NCBI RefSeq assembly: GCF_048820975.1
Contig: NZ_JBMEUF010000001.1
Coordinates: forward strand, 2,480,001 to 2,544,000
Direction of reading: 5' to 3'
DNA length: 64,000 nt
Source of the DNA: Glaciecola sp048820975
GTDB taxonomy: Bacteria > Pseudomonadota > Gammaproteobacteria > Enterobacterales > Alteromonadaceae
Of this stretch, positions 27,560 to 36,566 are shown in pieces. Every line of letters begins with the position of its first letter. The first letter of the stretch is position 1. The notes beneath the pieces were generated by a model, which saw only the letters and a program-made list of their open reading frames with translations, was not told where the DNA came from and did no database searches. The translations under genes and the position numbers were made by a program.

Positions 27560-29410
27560 TTACTTTTCTGGATTCATGGCTGTCCACGACTTATCAATAC
27601 TTGAAGACTCTTCTGTTTTATCCAGTGTAAGTAAGTTTTCAAGTTGCTCATTGTGTTTTTGATACGTAGCAATGTAGTCATGTTCGTCATTTCGAATGGC
27701 GTGCAGTTTTGGCATCAAATCTACTTCTTTATGTCGAAACATGCGGCTTAGCCGATGCGCATCGTAGGCGGTTGTGCCAAGTTCAATAAGCGCGTCTTGC
27801 CCTAGCTCTAATGCTGTTCCAAAGGTTTCGCGATGAACTTTATCAACGCCCGCATCCATTAACTCAAAAGCGGCTTTTCTATCTTTGGCGTTACTAATAA
27901 TTTTAAGGTGCGGAAAATGCTTTTTAATTGTTTCTATAAGCAGCAAAGAACGCTCTTTATCGCCAATGGCAATTACCAGCACTTCAGCTTTGTGGGCGCC
28001 TGCAGATTCAAGTAAATCAATACGTGTTACGTCACCAAAATACACTTCAAAGCCCAGTTTTCGCAGGGTTGAAACGTTTGCGGCGTCGTGGTCTAGAATA
28101 ACAGGTTTAATGCCGCCGCTAATCAATAAGCGCCCAATATCAATACCCATGCGGCCAAAGCCCGCTAATATAACGCGGCCTTCATCTTTTACATCGTCAG
28201 CATCGGCTTGTGCATCTTCGTTTTGTGCCTCGCTTTTACTCAGTTTATCGTGCAATACAAAAAGAATAGGCGCAATAAACATAGATATTGCTACTGCAGA
28301 AATAAGCGGTTCAATTACACTTGTAGGCAGTACGCCATTGGTTTTAGTCACTTGAAACAGAACAAAAGCAAATTCACCACCTTGCGCTAAAGCCACGGCA
28401 AAAAATGCACGGTTTTTCTTGTCAGTGAATACTTTGAAACCAAGTGCAAATAACACTAACCATTTCACGGCTATTAAGGCTAAAGCTAAGCCTATAATCA
28501 ATATAACTTTATCCCCAATTAGGGTGAAGTTAAGACTTGCCCCAATTGAGATAAAAAATATACCTAATAAAAGCCCTTTAAAGGGTTCTATATCACTTTC
28601 TAGTTCATGGCGAAATTCACTGTCGGCCAGCATTACGCCTGCTAAAAATGCACCCAAAGCAGGTGACAAGCCAACAAGTAACATAAGTACAGAGGCACCC
28701 ACCACTAAAGCCAAAGCGCTTCCTACAAAAATTTCACGCACGCCGGTGGCGGCAATGGCGCGAAACATAGGGCCACACACATACTTACCCAATACAAAAA
28801 TTAAACCAATAGAGGCCGCAGTTGCAATTACTTGTAAGTAGCCCGGTAGGGAGTGAATATCAAACAATGCCGAATGATGGCTAGCGCCGCTATCAATGCT
28901 CAAAGTAGCAAGTAGCGGAATACCTGCAAGCATTGGAATAACGGCTAAGTCTTGAAATAACAGCACTGAAAAGATTGAACGCCCAGCAACGCTTCCCATC
29001 AGCCCCTTCTCTTGTAGGGTTTGAAGCACAATAGCCGTAGAAGACAAAGCAAGAATTAAACCTATAGCCAGCGCCTGTTGCCAAGGTAAAAAGAATACCG
29101 CTATAGCAAAAATGATGAAGCTGGATGCAAATACTTGTACACCGCCGGTGCCTAAAATTGGCCCTTTCATTTTCCACAACATTGACGGCTTAAGCTCTAA
29201 GCCAACAAGAAACAACATCATTACCACGCCAAATTCAGTGAAGTGCATAATGTCATCAATATTATTAATAAGTGATGCCCCAAAAGGCCCCACAATAATC
29301 CCTGCTATTAAATAGCCAAGCACCGAGCCTAAACCTAACTTTTTGGCAATAGGCACCGCAACTGCACCAGCAGCAAGAAAAATAAACAACTGCAATAAGA
29401 AATGTTCCAT
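27560..29410 (-). CDS. Kef-type CPA2 potassium:proton antiporter
   Basis: A 616-aa inner-membrane protein with a Na+/H+-exchanger fold of about 12-13 helices (residues ~1-380), including the LGYLIAGIIVGPFG and LGAFLAGVMLADSEFRHELE family segments. A cytoplasmic RCK/TrkA-N nucleotide-binding domain follows from about 410 (VILAGFGRMGIDIGRLL), then a helical tail. KefB/KefC proteins expel K+ in exchange for protons to acidify the cell during electrophile stress and are gated by glutathione adducts. The start codon follows the stop of the KefF-like gene directly, with the ribosome site inside that gene's end. Whether it is a KefB or KefC type cannot be decided from the sequence alone. Confidence 0.93.
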   Translation of the reverse strand: MEHFLLQLFIFLAAGAVAVPIAKKLGLGSVLGYLIAGIIVGPFGASLINNIDDIMHFTEFGVVMMLFLVGLELKPSMLWKMKGPILGTGGVQVFASSFIIFAIAVFFLPWQQALAIGLILALSSTAIVLQTLQEKGLMGSVAGRSIFSVLLFQDLAVIPMLAGIPLLATLSIDSGASHHSALFDIHSLPGYLQVIATAASIGLIFVLGKYVCGPMFRAIAATGVREIFVGSALALVVGASVLMLLVGLSPALGAFLAGVMLADSEFRHELESDIEPFKGLLLGIFFISIGASLNFTLIGDKVILIIGLALALIAVKWLVLFALGFKVFTDKKNRAFFAVALAQGGEFAFVLFQVTKTNGVLPTSVIEPLISAVAISMFIAPILFVLHDKLSKSEAQNEDAQADADDVKDEGRVILAGFGRMGIDIGRLLISGGIKPVILDHDAANVSTLRKLGFEVYFGDVTRIDLLESAGAHKAEVLVIAIGDKERSLLLIETIKKHFPHLKIISNAKDRKAAFELMDAGVDKVHRETFGTALELGQDALIELGTTAYDAHRLSRMFRHKEVDLMPKLHAIRNDEHDYIATYQKHNEQLENLLTLDKTEESSSIDKSWTAMNPEK

Positions 29411-30019
29411 TTATTTACTCCTTGTGATGGTGCTAGCGCTAGAATTCAAATATTCAAATTCTTTCGCTAAACTCAAATCCAGCGTATCGTCACGCAGCGC
29501 TGTTATAAGCTTTTTGTACTGTTTTGCATGATTACTTAATACCTCACTAGCCAAACCGCGATGCACACCACTAACGAAAAACGGGGGCAATGTTTGCATT
29601 TTGCATAAAGCCATAGTGGCGTGAAACGGCGAAGTAAGCTCTGCAACTGTAAATTTATTTGCGCCCTCTTTTTGGTAGGTACTGGCATCACCACCTGCTG
29701 ATATTGCTTGAAAGCTTAACTTGCCTTCAAGCGCATGGCCTTTTGCACCGTAGGCCCAGTCATGCTCTAGCACTAGGTCCATCCACTCTTTTACAATTGA
29801 AGGCGTTGAATACCAATAAAAAGGATGCTGAAAAATGATGATGTCGTGGCTTTCACACAGCTCCTGCTCTCGTTTTACATTAATCATAAAATCAGGATAA
29901 CGGTTGTATAAATCATTTACATATACACCATCAAGATTATCAATAGCTTCTTTTAGCGCTATATTGACGGCTGACTTTCCTTGGGCAGGATGAGCGAAAT
30001 TAACCAGTATTTTTTTCAT
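29411..30019 (-). CDS. KefF/KefG-like NAD(P)H quinone oxidoreductase
   Basis: A 202-aa flavodoxin-fold oxidoreductase that serves as ancillary subunit of Kef channels. It shows the family segments KILVNFAHPAQGKSAVN at the N-terminus, YNRYPDFMINVKREQEL, DIIIFQHPFYWYSTPSIVKEWMDLVL, WAYGAKGHALEGK and TLPPFFV. I chose ATG 30019 because the homologous fold begins there; an upstream extension of 29 codons is open but adds no recognisable sequence. The stop codon TAA is followed immediately by the antiporter's ATG, so the pair is translationally coupled as in kefFC of E. coli. Confidence 0.92.
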   Translation of the reverse strand: MKKILVNFAHPAQGKSAVNIALKEAIDNLDGVYVNDLYNRYPDFMINVKREQELCESHDIIIFQHPFYWYSTPSIVKEWMDLVLEHDWAYGAKGHALEGKLSFQAISAGGDASTYQKEGANKFTVAELTSPFHATMALCKMQTLPPFFVSGVHRGLASEVLSNHAKQYKKLITALRDDTLDLSLAKEFEYLNSSASTITRSK

Positions 30020-30140
30020 TGTAGACTTAGTGTTAGCTTGCATTGATGCATAATGCAGCCATAATATTTTAATAAGTCTAAAATGATAATAAAGCGTTAA
30101 GCACAATCAGTATTTAGATTTTATTGATAATAGCCAGCAT

Positions 30141-31049
30141 TCAGCTTTCCCAAATTGGCGGCGAGCCAATTTTCTCGACTAAGTAATCAATAAACACTCT
30201 CACCTTGGGCGTGAGCACATTTGATTTAGGATATACCAACCACACTGCGGCTTGATCATCTACATGGTAGTCAGGCAGTACATGCACTAAGGAGCCTTCG
30301 CTTAATTCAGCTTGCACGTTCCAAGTGGAGCTCATACATATGCCTACTCCAGCTTTCGCCGCTATGCGCATTGAAGCGCCATCATCACACACCACTCTTG
30401 ATACAGCTTTTGCAGGCGGAAAAGTATAATCTTGTTGATTACTGGCTGATTTCAATTTGCGCCGTTTAGCATTAATAAACATGAGCAATTGGTGAGCATC
30501 TAAATCTTCAGGGCTTTTGGGCGTGCCGTACTTTGATAAATAAGAGGGAGAGGCACACAATATACGTGTATCACTTGCAAGGCGCCTTCCAATTAGGCTG
30601 CTATCTTCTACTGCATAGTTACGTAAAGCTAAATCAAAGCCACCTTCAATTAAGTTCACTTGAGTGTCTGATAGCTTCAATTCTATGTTTATGTCAGGGT
30701 ACTTCTCTAAAAACTCAGGCAGTATTGGTGCAACGTAGCGCTGAGCAAAAGTACTTGAGGCAGCAAATCGTAAAGTACCGCTTACCGCTGAGTTACCTCG
30801 CCCCAGTGCGGCAAACGCGGCTTCTTCCTGCGCTATAATTTCCTTCGCATAAGGCAAAAACTCGCTGCCTTCTATCGACAGAGTTACTTTTCGGGTAGAG
30901 CGGTGGAATAAATCAGCCCCAATTTGCAGCTCTAACTTTGATAAACGCGCACTGGCAACAGACGGCGTTAAACCCAACCTATTTCCTGCAGCGCTAATAT
31001 TTAATAACTCTGCCGCGATTACAAACAACTTTACGCCATTGGTATCCAC
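30141..31049 (-). CDS. LysR-family transcriptional regulator
   Basis: A 302-aa regulator with the LysR winged helix at residues 1-60 (NISAAGNRLGLTPSVASARLSKLE) and a periplasmic-binding-like effector domain at about 90-295. It resembles the AaeR/DsdC-like group of proteobacterial LysR proteins with a short linker. It is divergent from the CmcJ/NvfI-type oxidoreductase gene, with a 134-bp shared promoter region, the usual arrangement for a LysR regulator and its target. The KefF-like gene lies downstream on the same strand and is not an obvious target. Confidence 0.93.
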   Translation of the reverse strand: MDTNGVKLFVIAAELLNISAAGNRLGLTPSVASARLSKLELQIGADLFHRSTRKVTLSIEGSEFLPYAKEIIAQEEAAFAALGRGNSAVSGTLRFAASSTFAQRYVAPILPEFLEKYPDINIELKLSDTQVNLIEGGFDLALRNYAVEDSSLIGRRLASDTRILCASPSYLSKYGTPKSPEDLDAHQLLMFINAKRRKLKSASNQQDYTFPPAKAVSRVVCDDGASMRIAAKAGVGICMSSTWNVQAELSEGSLVHVLPDYHVDDQAAVWLVYPKSNVLTPKVRVFIDYLVEKIGSPPIWES

Positions 31050-31183
31050 TTATTATCCTCAAAAACCGAATTGTGATTCCCTTTATACGTCATTTATCTC
31101 GTTATTCCAAAGTATTAATATGAAGTCATTGAGAAATACAAGCGCTTAACAGGCGCTGTTAGGAATAATTTTAAAGGCTATTT

Positions 31184-31969
31184 ATGAACATTAGTGCAAC
31201 GGTAAATTATCATATTAAAAGCAATACAAGCCAAGCCTTCCATTTTGATGTGGACGGTATTGACGGCAATCTTATTTCGCCAGAGTTAGTTACTACCGAA
31301 GTGAAGGTAAAGGATTTGCGCGGCCAAACCGATGCGGTCAATTTTAATGACAACGGCATCACCTTTAAGACCTTCCCAAGCAATATTTCAGCTTTTGATG
31401 ACAGCGATGCATGGCATAAACAATACAACCAAGAAATTAGCCAATTACTGAAAAGCGAAATTGGCGCAAGTGAAGTAATAGTGTTTGACCACACCTTACG
31501 TATTGATGACCCTGACGCCCTTCGCCGTCCTGCCCGAAATGTACATAATGATTACAGTAGCGATGGCGCTGAACAACGCCTTGTTGATCTATTAGGTAGC
31601 GAAAAGGCGAATGAATATTTACAAGGTTCATTTGCCTTTGTAAACGTATGGCGCCCTATTGAAAATATCATTACAAGCTCGCCCCTTGGCTTTATTCACC
31701 CGCTCTCGATGCAACAAGATGATTGGATGGATATTGAGCTTGTATACCCAACTCGCCATGGGCAAATTCTTGGTGTAGCCGCAAATGCTAAGCATGAGTG
31801 GTTTTACCAATCAAACATGCACCCTGATGAAGTCGTAATTTTTAATATTTACGACAATCAAGGCCGTGCCCACTTAGCTCATAGCGCCCTTGACCTAATC
31901 AATCAAGCGCCTACTTCTGTGCCTAGAAAAAGCTTAGAAACGCGTACTTTAGTGCGCTACCCCAATTAG
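31184..31969 (+). CDS. CmcJ/NvfI-family oxidoreductase (iron/2-oxoglutarate type)
   Basis: A 261-aa cytoplasmic protein that I assign to the CmcJ/NvfI family, named after CmcJ of cephamycin biosynthesis and fungal NvfI, which are non-heme iron/2-oxoglutarate enzymes. The segments seen are VFDHTLRIDDPDALRRPARNVHNDYSSDGAEQRL in two parts (RRPARNVHNDYS carries the HxD-type metal ligands near residue 122), FAFVNVWRPIE near 152, and HPDEVVIFNIYDN with a downstream HLAHSAL near 233 as the possible distal His. The substrate is unknown. It is followed after 56 bp by a crotonase gene and is divergent from a LysR gene, suggesting a small inducible pathway that modifies a CoA-linked or aromatic compound. 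Confidence 0.75.
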   Translation: MNISATVNYHIKSNTSQAFHFDVDGIDGNLISPELVTTEVKVKDLRGQTDAVNFNDNGITFKTFPSNISAFDDSDAWHKQYNQEISQLLKSEIGASEVIVFDHTLRIDDPDALRRPARNVHNDYSSDGAEQRLVDLLGSEKANEYLQGSFAFVNVWRPIENIITSSPLGFIHPLSMQQDDWMDIELVYPTRHGQILGVAANAKHEWFYQSNMHPDEVVIFNIYDNQGRAHLAHSALDLINQAPTSVPRKSLETRTLVRYPN

Positions 31970-32025
31970 TAATATTAATAAAATAAACATTTACAGGCCT
32001 TTAGGTCTACTCAAAGGAAACTACT

Positions 32026-32871
32026 ATGAAATATGAAAACTTCACGACCTTTACTACCGAGCAGCAAAACGGCGTACTTACTGTAACTTTTGATTTTGGC
32101 CCTGTGAATGTGCAAGGCCAAGAAATGCTAGCTGACTTAAACAGCTTAGCCATGCGCTTAGAGCGCGACAGAAACACCAAAGTGGTTGTGTTTCAATCGG
32201 CCAATCCTGAAATTTGGGTGTGCCATTACGACACCGAGCTACTTAAAGATATGTCAACCGTGGCGGTTTCACGTGATGACGCTAAGTTACTTGATTTACA
32301 AGAAGTGTGTGAAAGAATTAGCCGAGTACCTCAAGCTACCATTGCTAAGTTAGAAGGTTTTGCTCGTGGGGGCGGCCATGAATTAGCGCTAGCTCTTGAT
32401 ATGCGCTTCGCTGCACGTGGCAAATATAAATTTATGCAAATGGAAGTAGCCATGGGAATTTTACCTTGTGGCGGCGGAGCTTCGCGTATGGCACGCCAAA
32501 CGGGTTTAGGTAAAGCTTTGGAAATAATATTAAGTGCACGCGACTTTGATGCTGATGAAGCAGAGCAGTTAGGCACTATTAACAAAGCCTTAGACCCGAA
32601 TGAAATTGGCGAGTACGTTGATACACTAGCTAATAGAATTGCGCAGTTCCCTGCTGAATCAATTAATGCATGCAAACAAGCGGTTTACGAATCTATTGAT
32701 AGACCGATTGAAGACGCACTAAAAGCTGAAGCGTATTGGTTGTATCAGGCAACAAGCAAAACGCCGGCGATAAAACGATTCACCATAGCTGATGAACAGC
32801 GTTTAGAAGATGATATTGAAACCCAGCGCAATTGGAATGATGTGGTTATGCAAGTGCAAGATATTAACTAA
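32026..32871 (+). CDS. Enoyl-CoA hydratase/isomerase (crotonase) family protein
   Basis: A 281-aa crotonase-fold protein. The oxyanion-hole region is GFARGGGHELALALDMRFA at about residues 111-129, and the second signature is MEVAMGILPCGGGASRMAR at about 140-158. Both positions that hold the catalytic glutamates in hydratases are Glu here (in GHEL and MEVA), so hydratase chemistry is possible; the substrate is not evident. The C-terminal helix region (SINACKQAVYESIDRPIED) is typical. It has a strong AAAGGAAA ribosome site and probably shares a transcript with the CmcJ-like gene. Confidence 0.9.
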   Translation: MKYENFTTFTTEQQNGVLTVTFDFGPVNVQGQEMLADLNSLAMRLERDRNTKVVVFQSANPEIWVCHYDTELLKDMSTVAVSRDDAKLLDLQEVCERISRVPQATIAKLEGFARGGGHELALALDMRFAARGKYKFMQMEVAMGILPCGGGASRMARQTGLGKALEIILSARDFDADEAEQLGTINKALDPNEIGEYVDTLANRIAQFPAESINACKQAVYESIDRPIEDALKAEAYWLYQATSKTPAIKRFTIADEQRLEDDIETQRNWNDVVMQVQDIN

Positions 32872-32935
32872 ACAAGGAATAAGTAGCCTACGCCGCAATG
32901 ACGTTACTCACCTTGCCGTCATCGTACTCACGTTG

Positions 32936-32978
32936 CCGTCATCGTGGCGAAGGCCACGACCTCTTTGGGCTCCCTTTA
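32936..32978 (+). repeat. REP-like element A (43-bp direct repeat copy 1)
   Basis: Starts CCGTCAT, then TCGTGGC-GAAG-GCCACGA forms a 7-bp perfect hairpin with a GAAG loop, followed by a 3' tail ending CTCCCTTTA. It is identical over 43 bp to 33043-33085. Degenerate half-elements occur just upstream (32895-32931). It lies in the 335-bp gap 32872-33206, which is mostly such repeats. Confidence 0.85.
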
Positions 32979-33005
32979 ACTTTAAATTCGTCGGTAATTT
33001 TGGCG

Positions 33006-33030
33006 GGTTGCAGCCTTCGCTGCAATGACG
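33006..33030 (-). repeat. REP-like element B (inverted, different stem)
   Basis: Read on the minus strand it is CGTCAT, then stem TTGCAGC, loop GAAG, stem GCTGCAA and CC. The flanks and loop match element A, but the stem sequence is different and still pairs perfectly over 7 bp, which indicates selection on the fold. Confidence 0.8.
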
Positions 33031-33042
33031 ATGCTTAAATTA

Positions 33043-33085
33043 CCGTCATCGTGGCGAAGGCCACGACCTCTTTGGGCTCCCTTTA
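33043..33085 (+). repeat. REP-like element C (43-bp direct repeat copy 2)
   Basis: Identical to 32936-32978 over 43 bases, including the TCGTGGC-GAAG-GCCACGA hairpin. Elements A, B and C alternate in orientation within 150 bp, like a BIME cluster. Confidence 0.85.
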
Positions 33086-33206
33086 TATATGAGTTTCTCA
33101 AGTTATATTGCCCTGCAGAAGAACTGTGCATAATCTTGATTCGCGTTATTTTCTCGGCTATAAACGTATTACAAAGGAAATAGAAAGGTAAAGCAGGGAA
33201 GAACCT

Positions 33207-34598
33207 ATGAAAGTAACACTATTGGTATTGATGTGCGTTTTAAGCTTAATTGGGAACATTAAAATTGTTGTGTCCAAAGAGGTGAGCAAGCCAAGCATGT
33301 TCAAGGAGGATGTTAGTCGCATCATTTCAGATTACAGCGAACTAGGCTGGTTTAGTGGCAATCTTCTGGTGGTTGAAAAAGGTAAAACGTTACTGCGTTT
33401 GCATACCGGAATGGCCAGCACTAAGCGTGATGAAAAGAATCAACAATGCACTCGATTTAACACAGGTTCTTTAACCAAACACTATACCGCTGTATTGATT
33501 TTGCAATTGATTGAACAAGGCAAACTCAGTTTTAACACACCACTGTCGAGTTTCGATTTTGGCTTCACCCAAGTAGACACTACCTCAATTACCATTGAGC
33601 ACTTACTTAAACACCAAGCAGGGTTTGCTGACATATTTGTTGCTGAATATATGAATAAGCCACTCGCCTTTACCAGCCTTGAAAAAAAGATTGCGCTTTT
33701 AATCAATGACCCCCTGCAGTATATACCCGGTAGCGACACACAGTACTCAAACTATGGTTTCATTATTTTAGGCGCCATTGCAGAAAAAGTTACTAATACA
33801 AGCTTTGCTAACCTGCTAAAAGAACGTATTTTTACACCTATTGGAGCAGTAAATAGCTCTTTGAAACGCAGTGAAAATGATAAGTGTCAGTCTGATCGTT
33901 TTACTTATGCAATATCAGGTCAAAACGTTGAAACACAGTTTCGTGAGGTGTCGGGTCCTGATGGGGGCATTGAAGCGACTATTGATGATGTGCATAGGTT
34001 TTACGACGCACTTTTCTTTTCTGATTCACTACTTGAGCGCAAAGGGCCTACTTTTAAACGCTACTTTCAAGATAGCAATCATATTGGTTCTTACGGTGGT
34101 GGAACGGGAGTGAGTGCGGCCGTTGAAGTATTGCGTAGCGAGCAAATTATTGTGGTGGTACTTGCTAACACAGATAATTTAGTGGCTGAACGCGTATCAG
34201 CAAGAGTGCTGGAGGCGGCACAAGGTAAAGCTATTTCGCCCGTTAGATTACCCGCCAAACATTTTGTTTATAAGCATTTTGAAAAATTAGATTCAAAAAC
34301 GTTTCAAGCAACATTTAAAGACACGTATCAAACTTCTGGGTACAAAATGTTTTTAGGCCGAGCGCTTAATGAAGCTGGCCTTAGTATTCTACGGATAAGC
34401 CCTGATAAGGAAGGCCTTGAGATTATCCAAATGCTCGGGCACTTTTACCCAAACGCTCCTCAGGCTTATGATAGTGAAGCCTACGCTTATCAACTTCTTG
34501 GTGATGAAAACAAAGCACAACAAGTATTTAAGAAGGCTCTAGAAATAAACCCCGCATTTATAAGCGACTACAGCGAAAGTAACTTTGGGCTTAAGTAG
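33207..34598 (+). CDS. Exported serine hydrolase (beta-lactamase/class C fold) with C-terminal TPR
   Basis: A 463-aa protein with a signal peptide or anchor (hydrophobic residues 3-22). The beta-lactamase-related serine hydrolase fold covers about residues 35-345. SLTK near residue 89 is the SxxK nucleophile motif, YSN near 180 is the YxN motif, and GGGTGV near 300 occupies the place of the KTG/HxG motif. A short TPR-like segment (QAYDSEAYAYQLLGDENKAQQVFKKALEINP) ends the protein at about 425-455. Such proteins are usually esterases or D-aminopeptidases rather than true beta-lactamases. It stands alone between REP-like clusters, with an AGGGAAG ribosome site. Confidence 0.88.
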   Translation: MKVTLLVLMCVLSLIGNIKIVVSKEVSKPSMFKEDVSRIISDYSELGWFSGNLLVVEKGKTLLRLHTGMASTKRDEKNQQCTRFNTGSLTKHYTAVLILQLIEQGKLSFNTPLSSFDFGFTQVDTTSITIEHLLKHQAGFADIFVAEYMNKPLAFTSLEKKIALLINDPLQYIPGSDTQYSNYGFIILGAIAEKVTNTSFANLLKERIFTPIGAVNSSLKRSENDKCQSDRFTYAISGQNVETQFREVSGPDGGIEATIDDVHRFYDALFFSDSLLERKGPTFKRYFQDSNHIGSYGGGTGVSAAVEVLRSEQIIVVVLANTDNLVAERVSARVLEAAQGKAISPVRLPAKHFVYKHFEKLDSKTFQATFKDTYQTSGYKMFLGRALNEAGLSILRISPDKEGLEIIQMLGHFYPNAPQAYDSEAYAYQLLGDENKAQQVFKKALEINPAFISDYSESNFGLK

Positions 34599-34773
34599 TG
34601 GGAAAAAGCAAGTTAAACCAAAAGCACTAAAATGCGTAAAAGAAGGAAAACTTGATTTGGGGCTTTTTTTAATTGCAATCTGCACCCGCATTCTTACTTC
34701 TGAATAAGCTAAGCTTAAGGGCGTGAACTGACGTATTCCTGCCCTTAGTTTTCTTGAGTCCTGCTACTACCTC

Positions 34774-34806
34774 CCGTCATCGTGACGAAGGTCACGACCT
34801 CCTAGG
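34774..34806 (+). repeat. REP-like element D (compensatory stem change)
   Basis: CCGTCAT followed by TCGTGAC-GAAG-GTCACGA and CCTC. Compared with element A the stem has G-to-A on one arm matched by C-to-T on the other, so pairing is kept. It lies in the 303-bp gap 34599-34901 before the GIY-YIG gene. The rest of that gap has no recognisable feature. Confidence 0.82.
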
Positions 34807-34901
34807 ATTAACACAAAACCCAATCAAATCCAGTTCCAAAAGCCAGTAATCAGTCACCTAAATAAGTGATATGTTTGAACCTTTGTAAAAAGGAAATCAA
34901 C

Positions 34902-35186
34902 ATGAAACAACCCGCTATTTATTTTATTACCAATTATCACAATACTACGCTGTATGTTGGTGTCACTAGCAAACTACAACAGCGTATATACCAGCACAGA
35001 ACCAAAAAGGTGAAAGGCTTTAGCTGTAAATATAATCTTGAAAAATTAGTGTATTTTGAATTGTTTGAAACGATGAAAGAAGCGATTTTAAGAGAAAAGC
35101 GGTTGAAGAATTGGCAACGTGCTTGGAAGGATAGATTGATTTGCGAGCTAAATCCGTTTTGGGAGGATTTGTATCTGAGCTTATAG
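34902..35186 (+). CDS. Single-domain GIY-YIG (URI) nuclease-like protein
   Basis: A 94-aa protein that is almost entirely one GIY-YIG domain of the COG2827 type. It shows YFITN at the first strand, LYVGVT as the second motif strand, the catalytic-type Arg in QQRIYQHR, the Glu in AILREKRLKNW and the Asn-Pro of CELNPFW. I start it at ATG 34902 because an AAAAGGAAA ribosome site sits at the right distance; an upstream extension of 12 codons lacks one. Function in the cell is not established for this family. It is flanked on both sides by REP-like elements (34774 forward, 35209 inverted), which could make it their partner nuclease. Confidence 0.88.
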   Translation: MKQPAIYFITNYHNTTLYVGVTSKLQQRIYQHRTKKVKGFSCKYNLEKLVYFELFETMKEAILREKRLKNWQRAWKDRLICELNPFWEDLYLSL

Positions 35187-35208
35187 AAAGAACGAGTGGT
35201 TCCAAGGG

Positions 35209-35233
35209 GGTCGTGGCATGCGCCACGATGACG
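35209..35233 (-). repeat. REP-like element E (inverted)
   Basis: On the minus strand it reads CGTCAT, then TCGTGGC, loop GCAT, GCCACGA and CC. The stem equals element A but the loop differs. It lies 22 bp after the GIY-YIG stop and faces element D on the other side of that gene. The rest of the 384-bp gap 35187-35570 holds nothing I can name. Confidence 0.8.
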
Positions 35234-35570
35234 TGAGGGATGTATCAATAACGCAATTACAAATGTCCGCTTTGGCGCTGATAGGCAAGATTAATCAACG
35301 GTCTTGTTTCTGGAACTGCCGTAAACCTAAGGTATGTTTACAACAAAGAAACGTCATCCCGTTGTATACGTGCTTGATGGACCTGGCTCTTTTAATTTTT
35401 TATGCTAGTAATCGACTTGCGAGCATTGATAATTTCGCTTTATGTACCAACGAGATGAATATGCGATTTTCCTAAAGATTAAAAGTGACTTTCCTTAGTT
35501 CAACTTAAAGTGTTGTTTATTATGTAAATATGTTAGCTTTGTTGTATCTATATCTTACTCTCGCTCAGAC

Positions 35571-36443
35571 ATGTTACTCTTAAACGACACTGTTCAGGCT
35601 CGCCTCTATTTGCAAAAGCGCGCTTTTTTCATCTCCTTTTTCACCGTTGCTGTGCTATTCATTTTTCAACCGTTTGGGACCTACGAGTCCCAAGATTCCT
35701 TTAAGTATTTAAAACTCACCGGTTATGGGCTTGCTACTTTTTTTGCCATTATTGTGTCTGGTCTCATTGAGTTGCAGTTAACACGCTTTAAGACTCAATA
35801 TAGGTTTTATCCGGTCGGTATTTTAGTCATGAACTTAATCATCGCGGCCATTTTTAATCACAGTTACTTTGTCGTCGCCATCTTAGAACAGTGGCATTGG
35901 GCCAACCAACTAATGTTTTTTATTTATGTCTCTGCCATTGCCACTTTCCCATTGTCTGTAATGTATATACAAGAGCAAAGCCGCCAAGGTATTAAGCAAG
36001 AAGCTACTCAAGGCACGAAAACGATCAGTCTTGAAGATCACGCAACAACACAAGACCTTACAAATGAACAGGTCAACGAATGTACCACTGGGTTTACCTT
36101 GTATGGCGATAACAAAACAGAACAACTTACTCTGTCGATTGAAGAGTTGGTTTACCTAAAAGCGGCCGATAACTATTGTGATATTTACACTTATAAAAAT
36201 GAGACGCTACACACCACGGTACTGAGAATTCCTTTATCTCGCGCAATAGAGCAGATTCCTCCAAATAAAAGAATCATTAAGTGCCATCGCTCTTATGCCG
36301 TTAATTTATTATTTGTGAAAAGTAGCTCAGGCAATGCCAATGGCTTACAACTCGCCTTAAACGTGACTGAAGAGAACATACCGGTATCTCGTACATTCGT
36401 GGACGCCATAAAACAGTCTTTGTTAGCCACCACAAACACCTAG
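35571..36443 (+). CDS. Membrane-anchored LytTR-family transcriptional regulator
   Basis: A 290-aa protein with about four hydrophobic helices (residues ~17-35, 45-65, 80-105 and 112-130), a polar linker, and a LytTR DNA-binding domain at about 185-285. Matches to that domain include YLKAADNYCDIYT, HTTVLRIPLSRAIEQIP, IKCHRSYAVNLLFV and ENIPVSRTFVDAIK. Membrane-bound LytTR regulators commonly control neighbouring membrane proteins; the CPBP protease-like gene 123 bp downstream on the same strand is the probable partner. No good ribosome site precedes the ATG. Confidence 0.9.
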   Translation: MLLLNDTVQARLYLQKRAFFISFFTVAVLFIFQPFGTYESQDSFKYLKLTGYGLATFFAIIVSGLIELQLTRFKTQYRFYPVGILVMNLIIAAIFNHSYFVVAILEQWHWANQLMFFIYVSAIATFPLSVMYIQEQSRQGIKQEATQGTKTISLEDHATTQDLTNEQVNECTTGFTLYGDNKTEQLTLSIEELVYLKAADNYCDIYTYKNETLHTTVLRIPLSRAIEQIPPNKRIIKCHRSYAVNLLFVKSSSGNANGLQLALNVTEENIPVSRTFVDAIKQSLLATTNT

Positions 36444-36566
36444 TCATTCACCCCAAATAAGTGCAAACAGCCCAAAACAGAGGCTTTCATCCCTGCCTCA
36501 TTGCTGAGAATCAAAGCCTGTATCACACTTCACCTCGTTAATTAAATTTCATAGAGGAAAGTGAAA

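Noticed and set aside
28419..28841. 140-codon frame antisense to the Kef-type antiporter
   Set aside because: It is a shadow of the strongly supported antiporter gene on the other strand.
32810..33028. 72-codon open frame after the crotonase gene
   Set aside because: It overlaps the crotonase end in another frame and reads through REP-like repeats.
32936..33085. Possible CRISPR array
   Set aside because: Only two direct copies and an inverted one occur, without regular spacers or cas genes; the hairpins are REP-like.
33207..34598. True class C beta-lactamase (antibiotic resistance)
   Set aside because: The third motif is not KTG and a TPR tail is present; an esterase or peptidase-like serine hydrolase is more likely.
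34902..35186. Homing endonuclease or phage GIY-YIG nuclease
   Set aside because: The protein is a lone short domain without DNA-binding extensions, intron or phage genes around it.
35218..35475. 85-codon open frame after the GIY-YIG gene
   Set aside because: It begins within REP element E, lacks a ribosome site and has no recognisable fold or family.
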